From: an uncultured Kiritimatiellota bacterium
Lineage (GTDB): Bacteria > Verrucomicrobiota > Kiritimatiellia > RFP12 > UBA1067
DNA length: 14,809 nucleotides
Reading direction: 5' to 3'
Assembly (NCBI GenBank): GCA_934667295.1
Contig: CAKULR010000020.1
Span: 1-14,809 of the forward strand
Part shown: piece after piece, positions 1-7,833 of the stretch
Layout of the letters: each line of letters starts with the position of its first letter
Position numbering within the stretch: position 1 is the stretch's first letter
Program-made: the position numbers and the translations under genes
Notes under the pieces: generated by a model
What the model was told of the DNA's origin: nothing
The model's input: the letters and a program-made list of their open reading frames with translations, nothing else
The model's database searches: none

Positions 1-1
1 C

Positions 2-475
2 GGCGCGTGGCAGCCGGCGGACGGCGGACGCCTCGCGATCGGCGGCGCGCGCAGCGACACCGGGCGGCGCGTCTGCGGCGGCGAGATCGTCGTCGCGGCG
101 CGCGGGGACGCGGTGACGGACGTCGCCTGGAAGCCGGACGCGGCGCCGGACGGGCAGGCCGCGCGCGATCGGCTGCTCGGCGGGAACCGCGCGGGCGGCG
201 CCGTCGCTTGCGGCGGCGTGAAGACGGACGGCTCGTTCCGCCTCGCGCATCCGGCGGCGGGCGCGTGGACGCTTACGCCGCTGCCGGATTCGGACGGCTT
301 CACGGCGGAAATCGACCTCGCCGCGTTCGGGGCGTCCAGTGCGGGCGTCGCGGCGGTCGAACCGCTCGAACCCACGGAGGGGGTCGTGCCGCCGACCTGG
401 CGGCAGAACGGGAACGTGCTGACGCTTGCGGCGGACGCGCGGGCGTTCGCCTATCGGATCACTTTCAAGAAGTAA
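2..475 (+). CDS. C-terminal part of an unrecognised protein (5' end outside window)
   Basis: The reading frame is open from base 2 to the TAA at 473-475, so the gene begins upstream of the window; a GTG at 113 is inside it and is not a convincing start. The visible 157 residues are Gly/Ala/Asp-rich with alternating hydrophobic positions and a final strand ending ITFKK, which looks like a beta-sandwich C-terminal domain of a larger, probably exported enzyme. I do not recognise the family. The stop is 27 bases before the next ATG, and a strong Shine-Dalgarno sequence lies in that gap, so the two genes are probably co-transcribed. By analogy with its neighbours it could be a polysaccharide-active enzyme, but nothing in the visible part proves that. 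Strand and frame are supported by the uninterrupted frame and the clean junction to the next gene. Confidence 0.65.
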   Translation, partial: GAWQPADGGRLAIGGARSDTGRRVCGGEIVVAARGDAVTDVAWKPDAAPDGQAARDRLLGGNRAGGAVACGGVKTDGSFRLAHPAAGAWTLTPLPDSDGFTAEIDLAAFGASSAGVAAVEPLEPTEGVVPPTWRQNGNVLTLAADARAFAYRITFKK

Positions 476-502
476 GACAAGAAGAAAGAGGAGAGAAGAG
501 AA

Positions 503-1624
503 ATGCAGAGACGTGATTTCCTGACGATGGGGCTTGCGACGGCGGCGCTTGCGGGGTGCGCGACGTCGGCGGCGAAGAAGACGGCGACCACGGCGGTCGA
601 GAAGGCGCCGGGCGGCGGCGATCCGCGCATGCGGGGGCCGTTCCCGATCCTCTCGACGCCGTACCATGCGGACGGTTCGGTGGACTATGCGTCGCTCGCG
701 CGCGGGTGCGTGTTCACGGCGGAGGGCGGATGCCCGGGCGTGATCTGGTGCCAGTCGAACGACGCGGTCGACCTGCTGACCTTCGAGGAGAAGGTGAAGG
801 GGTACGAGGCGTGCGCGAAGGCGCTGGAGGGGCGCGACTGCGTGTGCTGCCTCGGCTGCAACGGGCCGACGTGGGAGCAGATGGTCAAGGAGGCGAAGGC
901 CATCGAGGAGGTGGCGAGGCGCCACCCGAAGACGTTCGTCGCGATGATTTCGCGTCCGCCGGACACGGGCAAGACGCAGGACGACATCCGCGACTACTTC
1001 GAACGGCTCGGCGCGGTGGCGACGCGCCCCGTGATCATCCAGACCGCCGTGAACGCGACGTGCCCCGCGCCGGAGGTCAAGCTGCTGATCGACCTCGCGC
1101 GGAAGTGGCCGAAGACGTTCGGCTACATCAAGGAGGAGAGCGGCGGGGCGCAGGCGAACGAGCGCATGAAGCAGGAGAACGCCGCGAAGCCGGTCATCCA
1201 CACCGTCTACAGCGCCTGGGGCGGCTGGCAGTGGCTGCACCAGAGCCGCCGCTGCGGGAGCGAGGGCCTGGTGACGGAGCGCTGCGCCTACGCGCCGCTG
1301 CTCGGGTACATCTGGCGGCAGATGGAGGCGCGCGACCCGAAGGGGACGCTCACGGCGGCCTACGCGCTGCTGCGCCTCCTGATCGACCAGCGGAACTATC
1401 CGGGCGGACTGCGCGGTTATTCGCTCTACTACCTCAAGCGGCAGGGCGTGTTCGAGACGACCGTCTCGCGCGAGTACCTGAAGGCCGAGAAGAAGGAGCA
1501 GGGCACGGTGGCCGTGGGCGACAGCAAGAAGTGGAAGCTCGTGGACGTGACGCTGACGACCGACCAGAAGGCCGAGCTCGACGAGTGCTACGACGACATG
1601 CTCCGCTTTATCCGCACGCACTAG
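503..1624 (+). CDS. Exported DapA/NanA-family (class I aldolase-like) protein with Tat/lipoprotein-type signal
   Basis: Encodes 373 aa. The N-terminus has a twin-arginine motif (RRDFL, residues 3-7), a short hydrophobic stretch and a lipobox-like LAGC with Cys19, so it is probably exported and perhaps lipid-anchored. Residues ~44-330 look like the dihydrodipicolinate synthase / N-acetylneuraminate lyase TIM barrel: GPFPILSTPYHADGSVD at the start of the barrel, LLTFEEK after strand 2, and YIKEESGG, whose Lys210 is in the position of the Schiff-base lysine. Enzymes of this family cleave or form 2-keto acid aldols. However, the GTTGE-type carboxylate-binding motif is replaced by sequence around WCQSND (82-87). 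There is also no tyrosine between residues 166 and 207, where the family's catalytic YN motif should be. It may therefore have a different reaction or be a binding protein. The start is supported by GAGGAGA at 488-494, eight bases upstream. The family call is fairly sure; the substrate is unknown. Confidence 0.85.
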   Translation: MQRRDFLTMGLATAALAGCATSAAKKTATTAVEKAPGGGDPRMRGPFPILSTPYHADGSVDYASLARGCVFTAEGGCPGVIWCQSNDAVDLLTFEEKVKGYEACAKALEGRDCVCCLGCNGPTWEQMVKEAKAIEEVARRHPKTFVAMISRPPDTGKTQDDIRDYFERLGAVATRPVIIQTAVNATCPAPEVKLLIDLARKWPKTFGYIKEESGGAQANERMKQENAAKPVIHTVYSAWGGWQWLHQSRRCGSEGLVTERCAYAPLLGYIWRQMEARDPKGTLTAAYALLRLLIDQRNYPGGLRGYSLYYLKRQGVFETTVSREYLKAEKKEQGTVAVGDSKKWKLVDVTLTTDQKAELDECYDDMLRFIRTH

Positions 1625-1654
1625 GGCGCTCGGTTTGCGAGGGACGGGTTCCGC

Positions 1655-3040
1655 ATGGCATTCAACTGGCAGCAGAAGGGGTGGCCGAACGCGACGGTCA
1701 ACCGCGCCGCGCTCAAGGACGAACTGGATGCGTTCGGTGCGGCGTTTTCCAGGGTGAAGGCCGCGCTCCGCAAGCCGCAGAACCCGGTGGCGCTCATGTC
1801 CGCCCTGGTCGACGAGGCCGTGAAGACCAGCGCGATCGAGGGGGTGAGGGTGGACGAGCGCGTCGTGGTGTCCTCGATCTGCAAGGCGCTCGGCATGAAG
1901 GACGTGCCGGTTGGCTTTACGAAGGATGCGCGGGCCGAGGGCGTCGCGCAGATGGTCCTTGCGGTCCGGCGCGACTGGAAGAAGCCGCTCAGCGCACAGC
2001 TCGTCAAGGCATGGCACGGGGCGTTGCTGGCCAATGACCAGAGGGGCGTGACCGTCGGCGACTTCCGTTCGCACGCCGAACCGATGCGGGTCATCCGCCG
2101 GGATGCCTACGGGGAGGTTGAAATCCGCTTCGAGGCGCCGCCCAGCGCGCGGGTCCCGGAAGAGATCGAGCGGTTTGTCGGGATGTGGAAGGCACCGGTA
2201 AGGAATCCGGTGGACGCCGCGCTCAAGTGTGCGCTGCTGCATCCGCATTTCGAGTCCATCCATCCCTTCGAGGACGGGAACGGCCGCGTCGGCCGGGCGC
2301 TTGTGGCGAAGACGCTCGCCGAGGGGCTTGGTAAGCCGTTGGTCCTGCCGGTTTCGACGGTCGTTGACCGCTACCGGAAGGACTACTACGAGGCGATTCA
2401 CGGTGCCTCGCAGTCCCTCGACTGGACGGACTGGGCGAAGTTCTTCATCCCGGTCCTGTCCGAGACGCTGTCCGGCTTCCTCTCTGCGGCGCGATTCATT
2501 TCCGCGAAGGGGGCCTACCTTTCCACGTATGAAGGGCGGATGTCCGAACGGGCGAAGGCGGTGATCCTGCGGATGTTCCGGGATGGCCCTGCGGGTGTCG
2601 CCGCCGGGCTTTCCGCCGCGAAGTGGATGCGGATGACCAAGGTGTCGAAGCCGACGGCCACGCGCGACCTTGCGGAACTCGCGAAGACCGGTGCGATCCT
2701 TGCCGAGGGAAATGGCGCCCAGACCCGCTACCGGCTTGCGTTCGACCTTGATTCGCGTGAGCCGATTGAGCCGATAAATGAGCCATTAAATGAGCCATTA
2801 AATGAGCCGAAGGACGAGGGGATAAATGAGGGAATAAAGCGTGATGTCCACGCACTTGTCCGGAAGTCGCCGGGGACGCGCGTCCCCTTCATCGTCGAGG
2901 CGCTTGGAATCAGCCGCGCCACCGTCAAGCGCGCGCTTGCCGCGTTGATCGCCGCAGGGAAGGTCGAGCATCGCGGCAGCAAGAAGACGGGCGGGTATTT
3001 CTGCCTGGAGGAGCCCGGACGCGCGGGAGTGCGCGAATGA
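1655..3040 (+). CDS. Fic-domain protein (class II-like, self-inhibited) with C-terminal winged-helix-like region
   Basis: Encodes 461 aa. The Fic signature HPFEDGNGRVGR is complete at residues 203-214, with catalytic His203. Proteins with this motif usually transfer AMP from ATP to a hydroxyl side chain of a target. The N-terminus resembles the DUF4172-type domain found in front of many bacterial Fic domains. It carries T58-S-A-I-E62-G63, which fits the (S/T)xxxE(G/N) inhibitory helix that blocks ATP in class II enzymes. Residues ~292-362 and ~396-450 look like two winged-helix DNA-binding units (GISRATVKRALAALIAAGKVEHRG in the second, split here as residues 418-441). They are joined by a linker of NEP(L/I) repeats. 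No signal peptide, so cytoplasmic. It starts 30 bases after the previous stop with a modest GAGGGA site. It sits between metabolic genes with no obvious antitoxin gene, which suits an internally inhibited, self-regulating Fic protein. The target is unknown. Confidence 0.92.
   Translation: MAFNWQQKGWPNATVNRAALKDELDAFGAAFSRVKAALRKPQNPVALMSALVDEAVKTSAIEGVRVDERVVVSSICKALGMKDVPVGFTKDARAEGVAQMVLAVRRDWKKPLSAQLVKAWHGALLANDQRGVTVGDFRSHAEPMRVIRRDAYGEVEIRFEAPPSARVPEEIERFVGMWKAPVRNPVDAALKCALLHPHFESIHPFEDGNGRVGRALVAKTLAEGLGKPLVLPVSTVVDRYRKDYYEAIHGASQSLDWTDWAKFFIPVLSETLSGFLSAARFISAKGAYLSTYEGRMSERAKAVILRMFRDGPAGVAAGLSAAKWMRMTKVSKPTATRDLAELAKTGAILAEGNGAQTRYRLAFDLDSREPIEPINEPLNEPLNEPKDEGINEGIKRDVHALVRKSPGTRVPFIVEALGISRATVKRALAALIAAGKVEHRGSKKTGGYFCLEEPGRAGVRE
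2768..2839 (+). repeat. In-frame 12-bp tandem repeat in the fic gene
   Basis: Six consecutive 12-base units beginning with gag: gagccgataaat, two identical copies of gagccattaaat, then three decayed units (ccgaaggac, gggataaat and ggaataaag after gag). They encode E-P-(I/L)-N and E-G-I-N/K tetrapeptides and form the linker between the two putative winged-helix regions. The repeat is AT-richer than its surroundings. Because the unit is a multiple of three, copy-number slippage would alter linker length without breaking the frame. Confidence 0.85.
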
Positions 3041-3044
3041 ACGG

Positions 3045-3073
3045 TTGCGGTTCCTGGGCCGTTCTGTTAGAAT
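3045..3073 (+). promoter_or_regulatory. Putative sigma70-type promoter with extended -10
   Basis: TAGAAT at 3068-3073 is preceded by TG at 3065-3066, giving an extended -10 (TGtTAGAAT). A weak -35, TTGCGG at 3045-3050, lies exactly 17 bases upstream. It lies in the 70-base gap after the fic stop and predicts an mRNA start near 3080, about 30 bases before the ATG at 3111. The site suggests the Gfo/Idh/MocA gene is transcribed on its own rather than only by read-through. Evidence is by motif only. Confidence 0.5.
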
Positions 3074-3110
3074 CTTCAACATTGCATTAACCAACAAAAA
3101 GGACGTTCAG

Positions 3111-4721
3111 ATGAGTTTCCAGATGAATCGGAGAGGTTTCCTCGGAACCACCGCGTTTGCGGCCGGGTTCTCCATCCTCGGCGCGGGCTGCTGCTGCGGC
3201 GGTGCCTGTGGGCTGGGTCGGCAGAAGATCCGCCTCGCCGTGTGCGGCGTGATGGGCAAGGGCTTCAGCGACTGGATGCCGATGGTCAAGAGCGGCCTCG
3301 CCGAAGTCGTCGCGTTCTGCGATCCGGACCGCACGACGGTCGCGCAGGCAGCCGGCAACATCAAGGGCCAGAAGGAGAAGGGCAGGCTGCCCGCCACCTT
3401 CTGCTTCGACCCCACGAAGGTGCCGTTCTTCACGGACTACCGCGAGATGTTCGACAAGATGGGCTCGCAGTTCGATGCGGTCACCGTCTCGACGCCCGAC
3501 CACATGCACGCCGCCATCGCGATCCGCGCGATGAAGATGGGCAAGCACGTCTATGTGCAGAAGCCGCTCGTGCGCACGCTGTGGGAGGCGCAGGAATTCT
3601 TCAAGGCCGCCAAGGCGAACGGCGTCGTGAGCCAGATGGGCAACCAGGGTTCGGCGGGCGACGGCTTCCGCCGCAACGTCGAGATCGTCCAGAGCGGCAT
3701 CCTCGGCGACGTCAAGGAAGTCCACGTGTGGACGAACCGTCCGATCTGGCCGCAGGGCTTCGCCGCCATGAAGGCCGCGACGACGCGCGAGATCGTGCCG
3801 GTTCCGAAGACGCTCGACTGGAACGCCTGGCTCGGCGTGGCCGCCGGACGTCCCTACCGCAAGCCCTACGACAAGAAGACCGAGCCGCAGGCCGCCCGCT
3901 TCAACACGGGTGTGTTCCATGCCTTCAACTGGCGCGGCTTCCTCGACTTCGGCGCGGGCGCGTTCGGCGACATGGCGTGCCACACGATGAACCTCCCCTA
4001 CCGCGGGCTGGAGCTCGGCAAGGTGCTGAACGCCGAATGCACGCAGATCGAGGAGATGAACGGCGTCGCGTACCCGACGAAGTCCACGGTGAAGCTCACC
4101 TACGCGGCGCGCACGTCGCAGGTGCGTCCGGGTGCGAAGCTCCCCGAGGTCACGCTCTACTGGTACGACGGCGACCAGCAGAAGGACGGCGACAAGAAGC
4201 TCGCCGACCTCATGCCGGCCGTGGTGGCGATGCCCCAGTACAAGGGCAAGGTGCCGCGCACGGGCTGCCTGATCGTCGGCTCGAAGGGCATCCTCTGCTC
4301 CTGCGCCGACTACGGCCAGGACGCCTTTTTCGCGCTCAAGGGCGAGAAGGTGGCGCAGAACACGAAGGACCACCCCGCGTGCAAGGCGGTCAAGGAGACG
4401 ATCCCGCGCTGCTCGTCCGTCGCCGCCGCCGGCGGCATGGAGTCCGGCAAGGGCCAGGGCGCCGCCTCGCTTTCGGCGGACGGCCACTACATCGAGTTCC
4501 TGCGCGCGATTCGCGGCGAAGGCCCGAAGATGCCGCTCGTCAACTCCCTCGCCTACTCCGACGTGGACTACTCCATCCCGATGATGGAGGCGATCCTCGT
4601 GGGCACGGTGGCGCAGCAGGTTCCGGGCAGGCTCAACTGGTGCAGCGAAAAGCAGCAGTTCGACGTCGCCCAGGCGAACACGCTCGTCAAACCCGTCATC
4701 CGCGAAGGCTTCGAGTTCTAG
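3111..4721 (+). CDS. Tat-exported Gfo/Idh/MocA-family oxidoreductase
   Basis: Encodes 536 aa from ATG 3111, chosen because AAGGA (3099-3103) sits seven bases upstream; an upstream TTG at 3045 keeps the frame but overlaps the putative promoter. The N-terminus NRRGFLGTTAF (6-16) is a twin-arginine signal followed by a hydrophobic stretch and a Cys-rich patch (GCCCGGAC, 26-33). The Rossmann domain begins around residue 39 (IRLAVCGVMGKG). The family's EKP motif appears as VQKPL (149-153) with Lys151, and GDMACH (286-291) supplies the usual catalytic-site histidine. Relatives use tightly bound NAD(P) to oxidise, reduce or rearrange sugars, and some are glycosidases (GH109 type). Tat export fits folding with cofactor before transport. 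It is longer than the ~440 aa common for exported members, with extra sequence around residues 340-470. The substrate cannot be read from the sequence. Confidence 0.93.
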   Translation: MSFQMNRRGFLGTTAFAAGFSILGAGCCCGGACGLGRQKIRLAVCGVMGKGFSDWMPMVKSGLAEVVAFCDPDRTTVAQAAGNIKGQKEKGRLPATFCFDPTKVPFFTDYREMFDKMGSQFDAVTVSTPDHMHAAIAIRAMKMGKHVYVQKPLVRTLWEAQEFFKAAKANGVVSQMGNQGSAGDGFRRNVEIVQSGILGDVKEVHVWTNRPIWPQGFAAMKAATTREIVPVPKTLDWNAWLGVAAGRPYRKPYDKKTEPQAARFNTGVFHAFNWRGFLDFGAGAFGDMACHTMNLPYRGLELGKVLNAECTQIEEMNGVAYPTKSTVKLTYAARTSQVRPGAKLPEVTLYWYDGDQQKDGDKKLADLMPAVVAMPQYKGKVPRTGCLIVGSKGILCSCADYGQDAFFALKGEKVAQNTKDHPACKAVKETIPRCSSVAAAGGMESGKGQGAASLSADGHYIEFLRAIRGEGPKMPLVNSLAYSDVDYSIPMMEAILVGTVAQQVPGRLNWCSEKQQFDVAQANTLVKPVIREGFEF

Positions 4722-4735
4722 CCGGACGCGGTTCC

Positions 4736-4778
4736 GCACAAGGTACAGGCGCCGTCCCCCACGGGGCGGCGCTTGTGC
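4736..4778 (+). terminator. GC-rich hairpin between the Gfo/Idh/MocA gene and rph
   Basis: An inner stem pairs GCGCCG-t-CCCC (4749-4759, one bulged T) with GGGGCGGCGC (4763-4772) around a three-base loop. An outer stem pairs GCACAA (4736-4741) with TTGTGC (4773-4778), leaving a seven-base bulge on the 5' side. It starts 14 bases after the upstream stop, so it could end that transcript. There is no proper T-run, so strength as an intrinsic terminator is uncertain. It also covers the place where a -35 for rph would be, so a regulatory role is possible. Confidence 0.5.
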
Positions 4779-4784
4779 TATACT
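4776..4784 (+). promoter_or_regulatory. Extended -10 element of rph
   Basis: TGcTATACT is a near-perfect extended -10: TG, one base, then TATACT at 4779-4784. No -35 is visible; the expected place is the hairpin loop. The hexamer ends six bases before the rph ATG at 4791, so the predicted transcription start is at or within a base or two of the start codon. Confidence 0.55.
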
Positions 4785-4790
4785 GGGGGC

Positions 4791-5507
4791 ATGAGAAAAC
4801 CTGACGAACTGAGACGAATCGAGATCATCCGGAACTTCACGAAGTACGCCGCCGGCAGCGTGCTGATCAAGTGGGGCGACACCTGGGTGCTCTGCACCGC
4901 GAGCGTGGAGGGGAAGGTGCCGTCCTTCCTGCGGGACACGGGCAAGGGCTGGGTCACCGCCGAATACGCGATGCTGCCCTCGTCGACGGGCGGCGGGCGC
5001 AAGGACCGCGACATCAAGAAGCTGAAGCAGGACGCCCGCTCCACCGAGATCCAGCGCCTCGTCGGACGCGCTCTGCGCGCGGCCGTGGACTTCGAGAAGC
5101 TGGGCGAGCGCCAGATCGTCATCGACTGCGACGTCATCCAGGCGGACGGCGGGACGCGCTGCGCCTCCATCACGGGCGGTATGGTCGCCCTGAACGACGC
5201 CGTCGCGAAGCTGATGGCCGACGGCACGCTCGCCGAAAACCCGATCCGCCGCCAGATCGCCGCCGTCTCGGTCGGCGTGTGCGACGGTGTGCCGACCCTG
5301 GACCTCGACTACGCCCACGACTCGACCGCCGAGGTTGACCTGAACGTCGTGATGACGGACGACGGCCGTTTCGTGGAGCTGCAGGGCACGGCCGAACACG
5401 AGCCGTTCACCGAAGCCTCCCTCGACGCCCTCAAGGCGCTCGCGAAGAAGGGCATTAGGGAACTCTTCGCCCTCCAGCGCGCCGCGCGGGAAGGAGACCC
5501 GGCATGA
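4791..5507 (+). CDS. rph: Ribonuclease PH
   Basis: Encodes 238 aa, the usual size. RNase PH is a cytoplasmic, phosphate-dependent 3'-5' exoribonuclease that trims tRNA 3' ends and works as a hexamer. Family motifs are clear: FTKYAAGSVLIKWGDTWVLC near the N-terminus, RSTEIQRLVGRALRA (83-97), CDVIQADGGTRCASITG (113-129), and DLDYAHDSTAEVDLNVVM (171-188) with the active-site acidic residues Asp177 and Asp183; the common Glu before Asp177 is His here. The ATG at 4791 matches the family N-terminus closely, though it lacks the first few residues (R-x-DGR) seen in many homologues. There is no Shine-Dalgarno at normal spacing, and a -10 element ends six bases upstream, so the mRNA may be leaderless. 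Its TGA overlaps the next ATG by four bases (ATGA). Confidence 0.97.
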   Translation: MRKPDELRRIEIIRNFTKYAAGSVLIKWGDTWVLCTASVEGKVPSFLRDTGKGWVTAEYAMLPSSTGGGRKDRDIKKLKQDARSTEIQRLVGRALRAAVDFEKLGERQIVIDCDVIQADGGTRCASITGGMVALNDAVAKLMADGTLAENPIRRQIAAVSVGVCDGVPTLDLDYAHDSTAEVDLNVVMTDDGRFVELQGTAEHEPFTEASLDALKALAKKGIRELFALQRAAREGDPA

Positions 5508-6985
5508 AGACGGTCTGGTTCAGATGTGTCCGTCTGGGCTTGGCGGCGGGCCTGGCGTGCGGCGGGCTTCCGGCACGCGCCGCTGCGCCGGAAGCCGCCT
5601 ACCGGGCGATCGAGTCCGCCGTCGCCGCGTCCGATGCGGCGCTCGACGTGGCGCAGGCGGCGTTGACGGACGCCTGTGCCGTGACGGACTACGCGCACCT
5701 GGTGACGCGCGTCAACGGCACGAACGTGTGGACGGCGGCGCTGCAGGCCGCCGTCGCCGCGCACGAGATCGTGCGCATCCCCGCGTCGGAGCGGCCCTAC
5801 TACGTCGATGCGACCGTGCGGGTGCCGTCGAACCGCCGCATCGAGGCCACGGGCGCGACGGTGGCGCTGCTGCCGGGCACGCGCGTGCTGATGCTGCGCA
5901 ACGAGCACGCGCCGGACGGGACGCTTGCGCCGATTCCCGCCGGTTCGCGCGACCGCAACATCGCGGTGGTCGGCGGACGCTGGGAGGACTGGATGCGCGC
6001 GCGGCGCGGCTACGGCGTCACGGGGCGCTTCGACCTCGGCCCCCGGAAGGTCGGCGCCCACTACGGGGTCTCCACGCTGTTCTATTTCGGCAACTGCGAC
6101 GCGGTGACGGTGCAGGACGCGACGTTTGTCCACACGAGCGGCTTTGCCGTTCAGGCGGGCGACGGCGCGGGCCACCGCTACGAACGCATCCGCTTCGAGA
6201 CGTGCCATGCGGACGGGCTGCACCTGAACGGAAACCTCTCCGAGGTCCATGTGCGCGACGTGCGCGGCGGCGTGGGGGACGACCTCGTCGCGCTGAACGC
6301 CTACGACTGGCTCAACTCGTCCGTCAACTTCGGTCCGCAGCGGAACATCCTCTGCGAGGACCTTGAACTCGTGGGCGGCGGCTACCCCGCCATCCGCATC
6401 CAGCCGGCGAAGTACCGGTATGCGGACGGCGCGATCGTCGACTGCGCGGTCTCCAACGTCGTCTTCCGCCGCGTGAAGGGCATCATGACCTTCAAGATGT
6501 ATCTGCAGACGCCGCGCTACCGGATCGGCACGGAGCCGGAGTGGGCGGAGGTCGGCACCGGGGGCAACCTCTTCTTCGAGGACATCGAGATCGACCTCGC
6601 GCATCCGATCGACTGCATGGGGCAGTACCGCGACTCGGAGCCGGTGCGCGGGCACTTCGGGGCCTTCGAGTTCGGCGCGGACCTGTCGTCCGTCCACTTC
6701 AGGAACATCGACATCACCTTCCATCTCGACCGCTTCCCGCTTTCGCACCTCGCGGTGGTGGGGCCGAAGTCCTGCTTCTTCCCGGGGAAGGACGGCGCGG
6801 CGGGCATGGAGATCTTCGACCCCTACGTCTCCTGCCGTGTCGGCGAGGTGACGGTCGAGGGGCTGAAGGTGCGCGGCACGGCGCCGCAGGAACTTGTGCG
6901 CGCGACCGTGTTCGACGACGTCAACCGCGACGGACGTTCATCCGGGCGGGGCGTGATCGACCGGCTGCGGATCGTGCGGGAGTGA
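5504..6985 (+). CDS. Secreted right-handed beta-helix protein, GH28-like
   Basis: Encodes 493 aa with a Sec-type signal peptide: positively charged start, hydrophobic LGLAAGLACGGL and an ARA-A cleavage-type site near residue 26. From ~residue 95 the sequence shows short repeated strands typical of a parallel beta-helix: VPSNRRIEATGATVALLPG, then NIAVVGGRWED, AVTVQDATFVHTSGFAVQ, RYERIRFETCHADGLHLNG. ADGLHL (236-241), GDDLVAL (258-264) and RIQPAKY (298-304) resemble the NTDG, DD and RIK regions of polygalacturonase-type GH28 enzymes. The GHG motif is not evident, so the substrate may differ or activity may be lost. Enzymes of this fold attack uronic-acid-containing polysaccharides outside the cell. 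It overlaps the end of rph by four bases, implying translational coupling, an odd partner for a secreted enzyme. Fold confident; glycosidase activity uncertain. Confidence 0.8.
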   Translation: MKTVWFRCVRLGLAAGLACGGLPARAAAPEAAYRAIESAVAASDAALDVAQAALTDACAVTDYAHLVTRVNGTNVWTAALQAAVAAHEIVRIPASERPYYVDATVRVPSNRRIEATGATVALLPGTRVLMLRNEHAPDGTLAPIPAGSRDRNIAVVGGRWEDWMRARRGYGVTGRFDLGPRKVGAHYGVSTLFYFGNCDAVTVQDATFVHTSGFAVQAGDGAGHRYERIRFETCHADGLHLNGNLSEVHVRDVRGGVGDDLVALNAYDWLNSSVNFGPQRNILCEDLELVGGGYPAIRIQPAKYRYADGAIVDCAVSNVVFRRVKGIMTFKMYLQTPRYRIGTEPEWAEVGTGGNLFFEDIEIDLAHPIDCMGQYRDSEPVRGHFGAFEFGADLSSVHFRNIDITFHLDRFPLSHLAVVGPKSCFFPGKDGAAGMEIFDPYVSCRVGEVTVEGLKVRGTAPQELVRATVFDDVNRDGRSSGRGVIDRLRIVRE

Positions 6986-7010
6986 GGTTTTCAGGAAAAG
7001 GAGACGGAAG

Positions 7011-7814
7011 ATGGAATTCAAGGTGAGCGCCCTCTGCAGGGGCTGCGGTGCGTGCGTGCGGGACTGCGGGTTCGGCGTCCTCGCGATGAAGGACGGCCGG
7101 CCCGTCGTGCGCGAAGGCCGGGAGGGGCAGTGCATGAACTGCCAGCACTGCCTCGCGGTGTGCCCCGAGGGCGCGGTGACGGTCAACGGCATGGGCGCGG
7201 ACGCCTGCATGCCGCTTGCGCAGATGCCGATCCCCCCGCCGAACGAACTGGCGAACCTGCTGCGGTCGCGCCGGTCGATCCGGCAGTTCGTGAAGGTGGA
7301 CATCCCGCGCGGCGAGATCGCGGAGCTGCTGGAAACGCTCAAGTACGTGCCGACCGGATGCAACGTGCGCCACCTCACGTTCCGCGTCGTGGAGGGTGCC
7401 GCGAAGATGGCGGAACTGCGCCAGGCGATGATGGAGATGCTGGCGGCGCACCTGGAGCAGCTTCCCGAGAACATGCGGAAAATCGTCGGTGGCTGGAAGA
7501 AGCACCCCGAGGTGGACGTCTTCTTCCGGGGCGCGCCGCACGTCCTCATCGTCTTCGGCGACCCGAAGGCCGTCACGCCGCAGGTGGACTGCGATGCGGC
7601 GTGCGCCTACTTCGACCTGCTCGCGCAGGCGAACGGCATCGGCACGACGTGGTTCGGCTTCCTCACGCACATCATCGAGGCCGTGCCCGAGGTCGCCGGC
7701 CTCTTCGGCATCCCGCGCGGCGCGCCGTTCCACGCGATGCTCTTTGGCGAGCCCGCCGTGGACTACGCGCGGTGCGTGAACCGGTCCGACGGCGCGAAGG
7801 TCGAGTGGGCGTGA
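7011..7814 (+). CDS. Ferredoxin (2x[4Fe-4S])-nitroreductase fusion protein
   Basis: Encodes 267 aa, no signal peptide, cytoplasmic. Residues 1-60 form a bacterial-type ferredoxin with two complete cluster motifs: Cys9-x2-Cys12-x2-Cys15-x3-Cys19 and Cys41-x2-Cys44-x2-Cys47-x3-Cys51-Pro. Residues ~78-265 are a nitroreductase/FMN domain: the RSRRSIRQF start (85-93, an FMN-phosphate-binding type motif), PTGCNVRHLTF, then ANGIGTTWFGF and a final IPRGAPFHAMLFGEP stretch. Proteins with this layout are common in anaerobes and pass electrons from the clusters to FMN for reduction of an organic acceptor; the physiological acceptor is usually unknown. The start has GGAG at 7000-7003, seven bases upstream. 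It lies 25 bases after the beta-helix gene and 19 bases before the glycosidase gene, so it is likely in the same operon, although its link to sugar breakdown is unclear. Confidence 0.93.
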   Translation: MEFKVSALCRGCGACVRDCGFGVLAMKDGRPVVREGREGQCMNCQHCLAVCPEGAVTVNGMGADACMPLAQMPIPPPNELANLLRSRRSIRQFVKVDIPRGEIAELLETLKYVPTGCNVRHLTFRVVEGAAKMAELRQAMMEMLAAHLEQLPENMRKIVGGWKKHPEVDVFFRGAPHVLIVFGDPKAVTPQVDCDAACAYFDLLAQANGIGTTWFGFLTHIIEAVPEVAGLFGIPRGAPFHAMLFGEPAVDYARCVNRSDGAKVEWA

Positions 7815-7833
7815 GGGGAGGCGGGCGCTGCCG

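Noticed and set aside
3549..3569. Gln instead of Glu in the EKP motif of the Gfo/Idh/MocA protein as a sign of inactivity
   Set aside because: Tat-exported members of this family commonly show QKPL at this place, and the catalytic lysine is kept, so it is not remarkable by itself.
3087..5399. Long antisense open frame of 770 codons on the minus strand
   Set aside because: It lies opposite the clear Gfo/Idh/MocA and rph genes. The product is Arg/His/Val-rich without motifs, a usual artefact of GC-rich codon bias.
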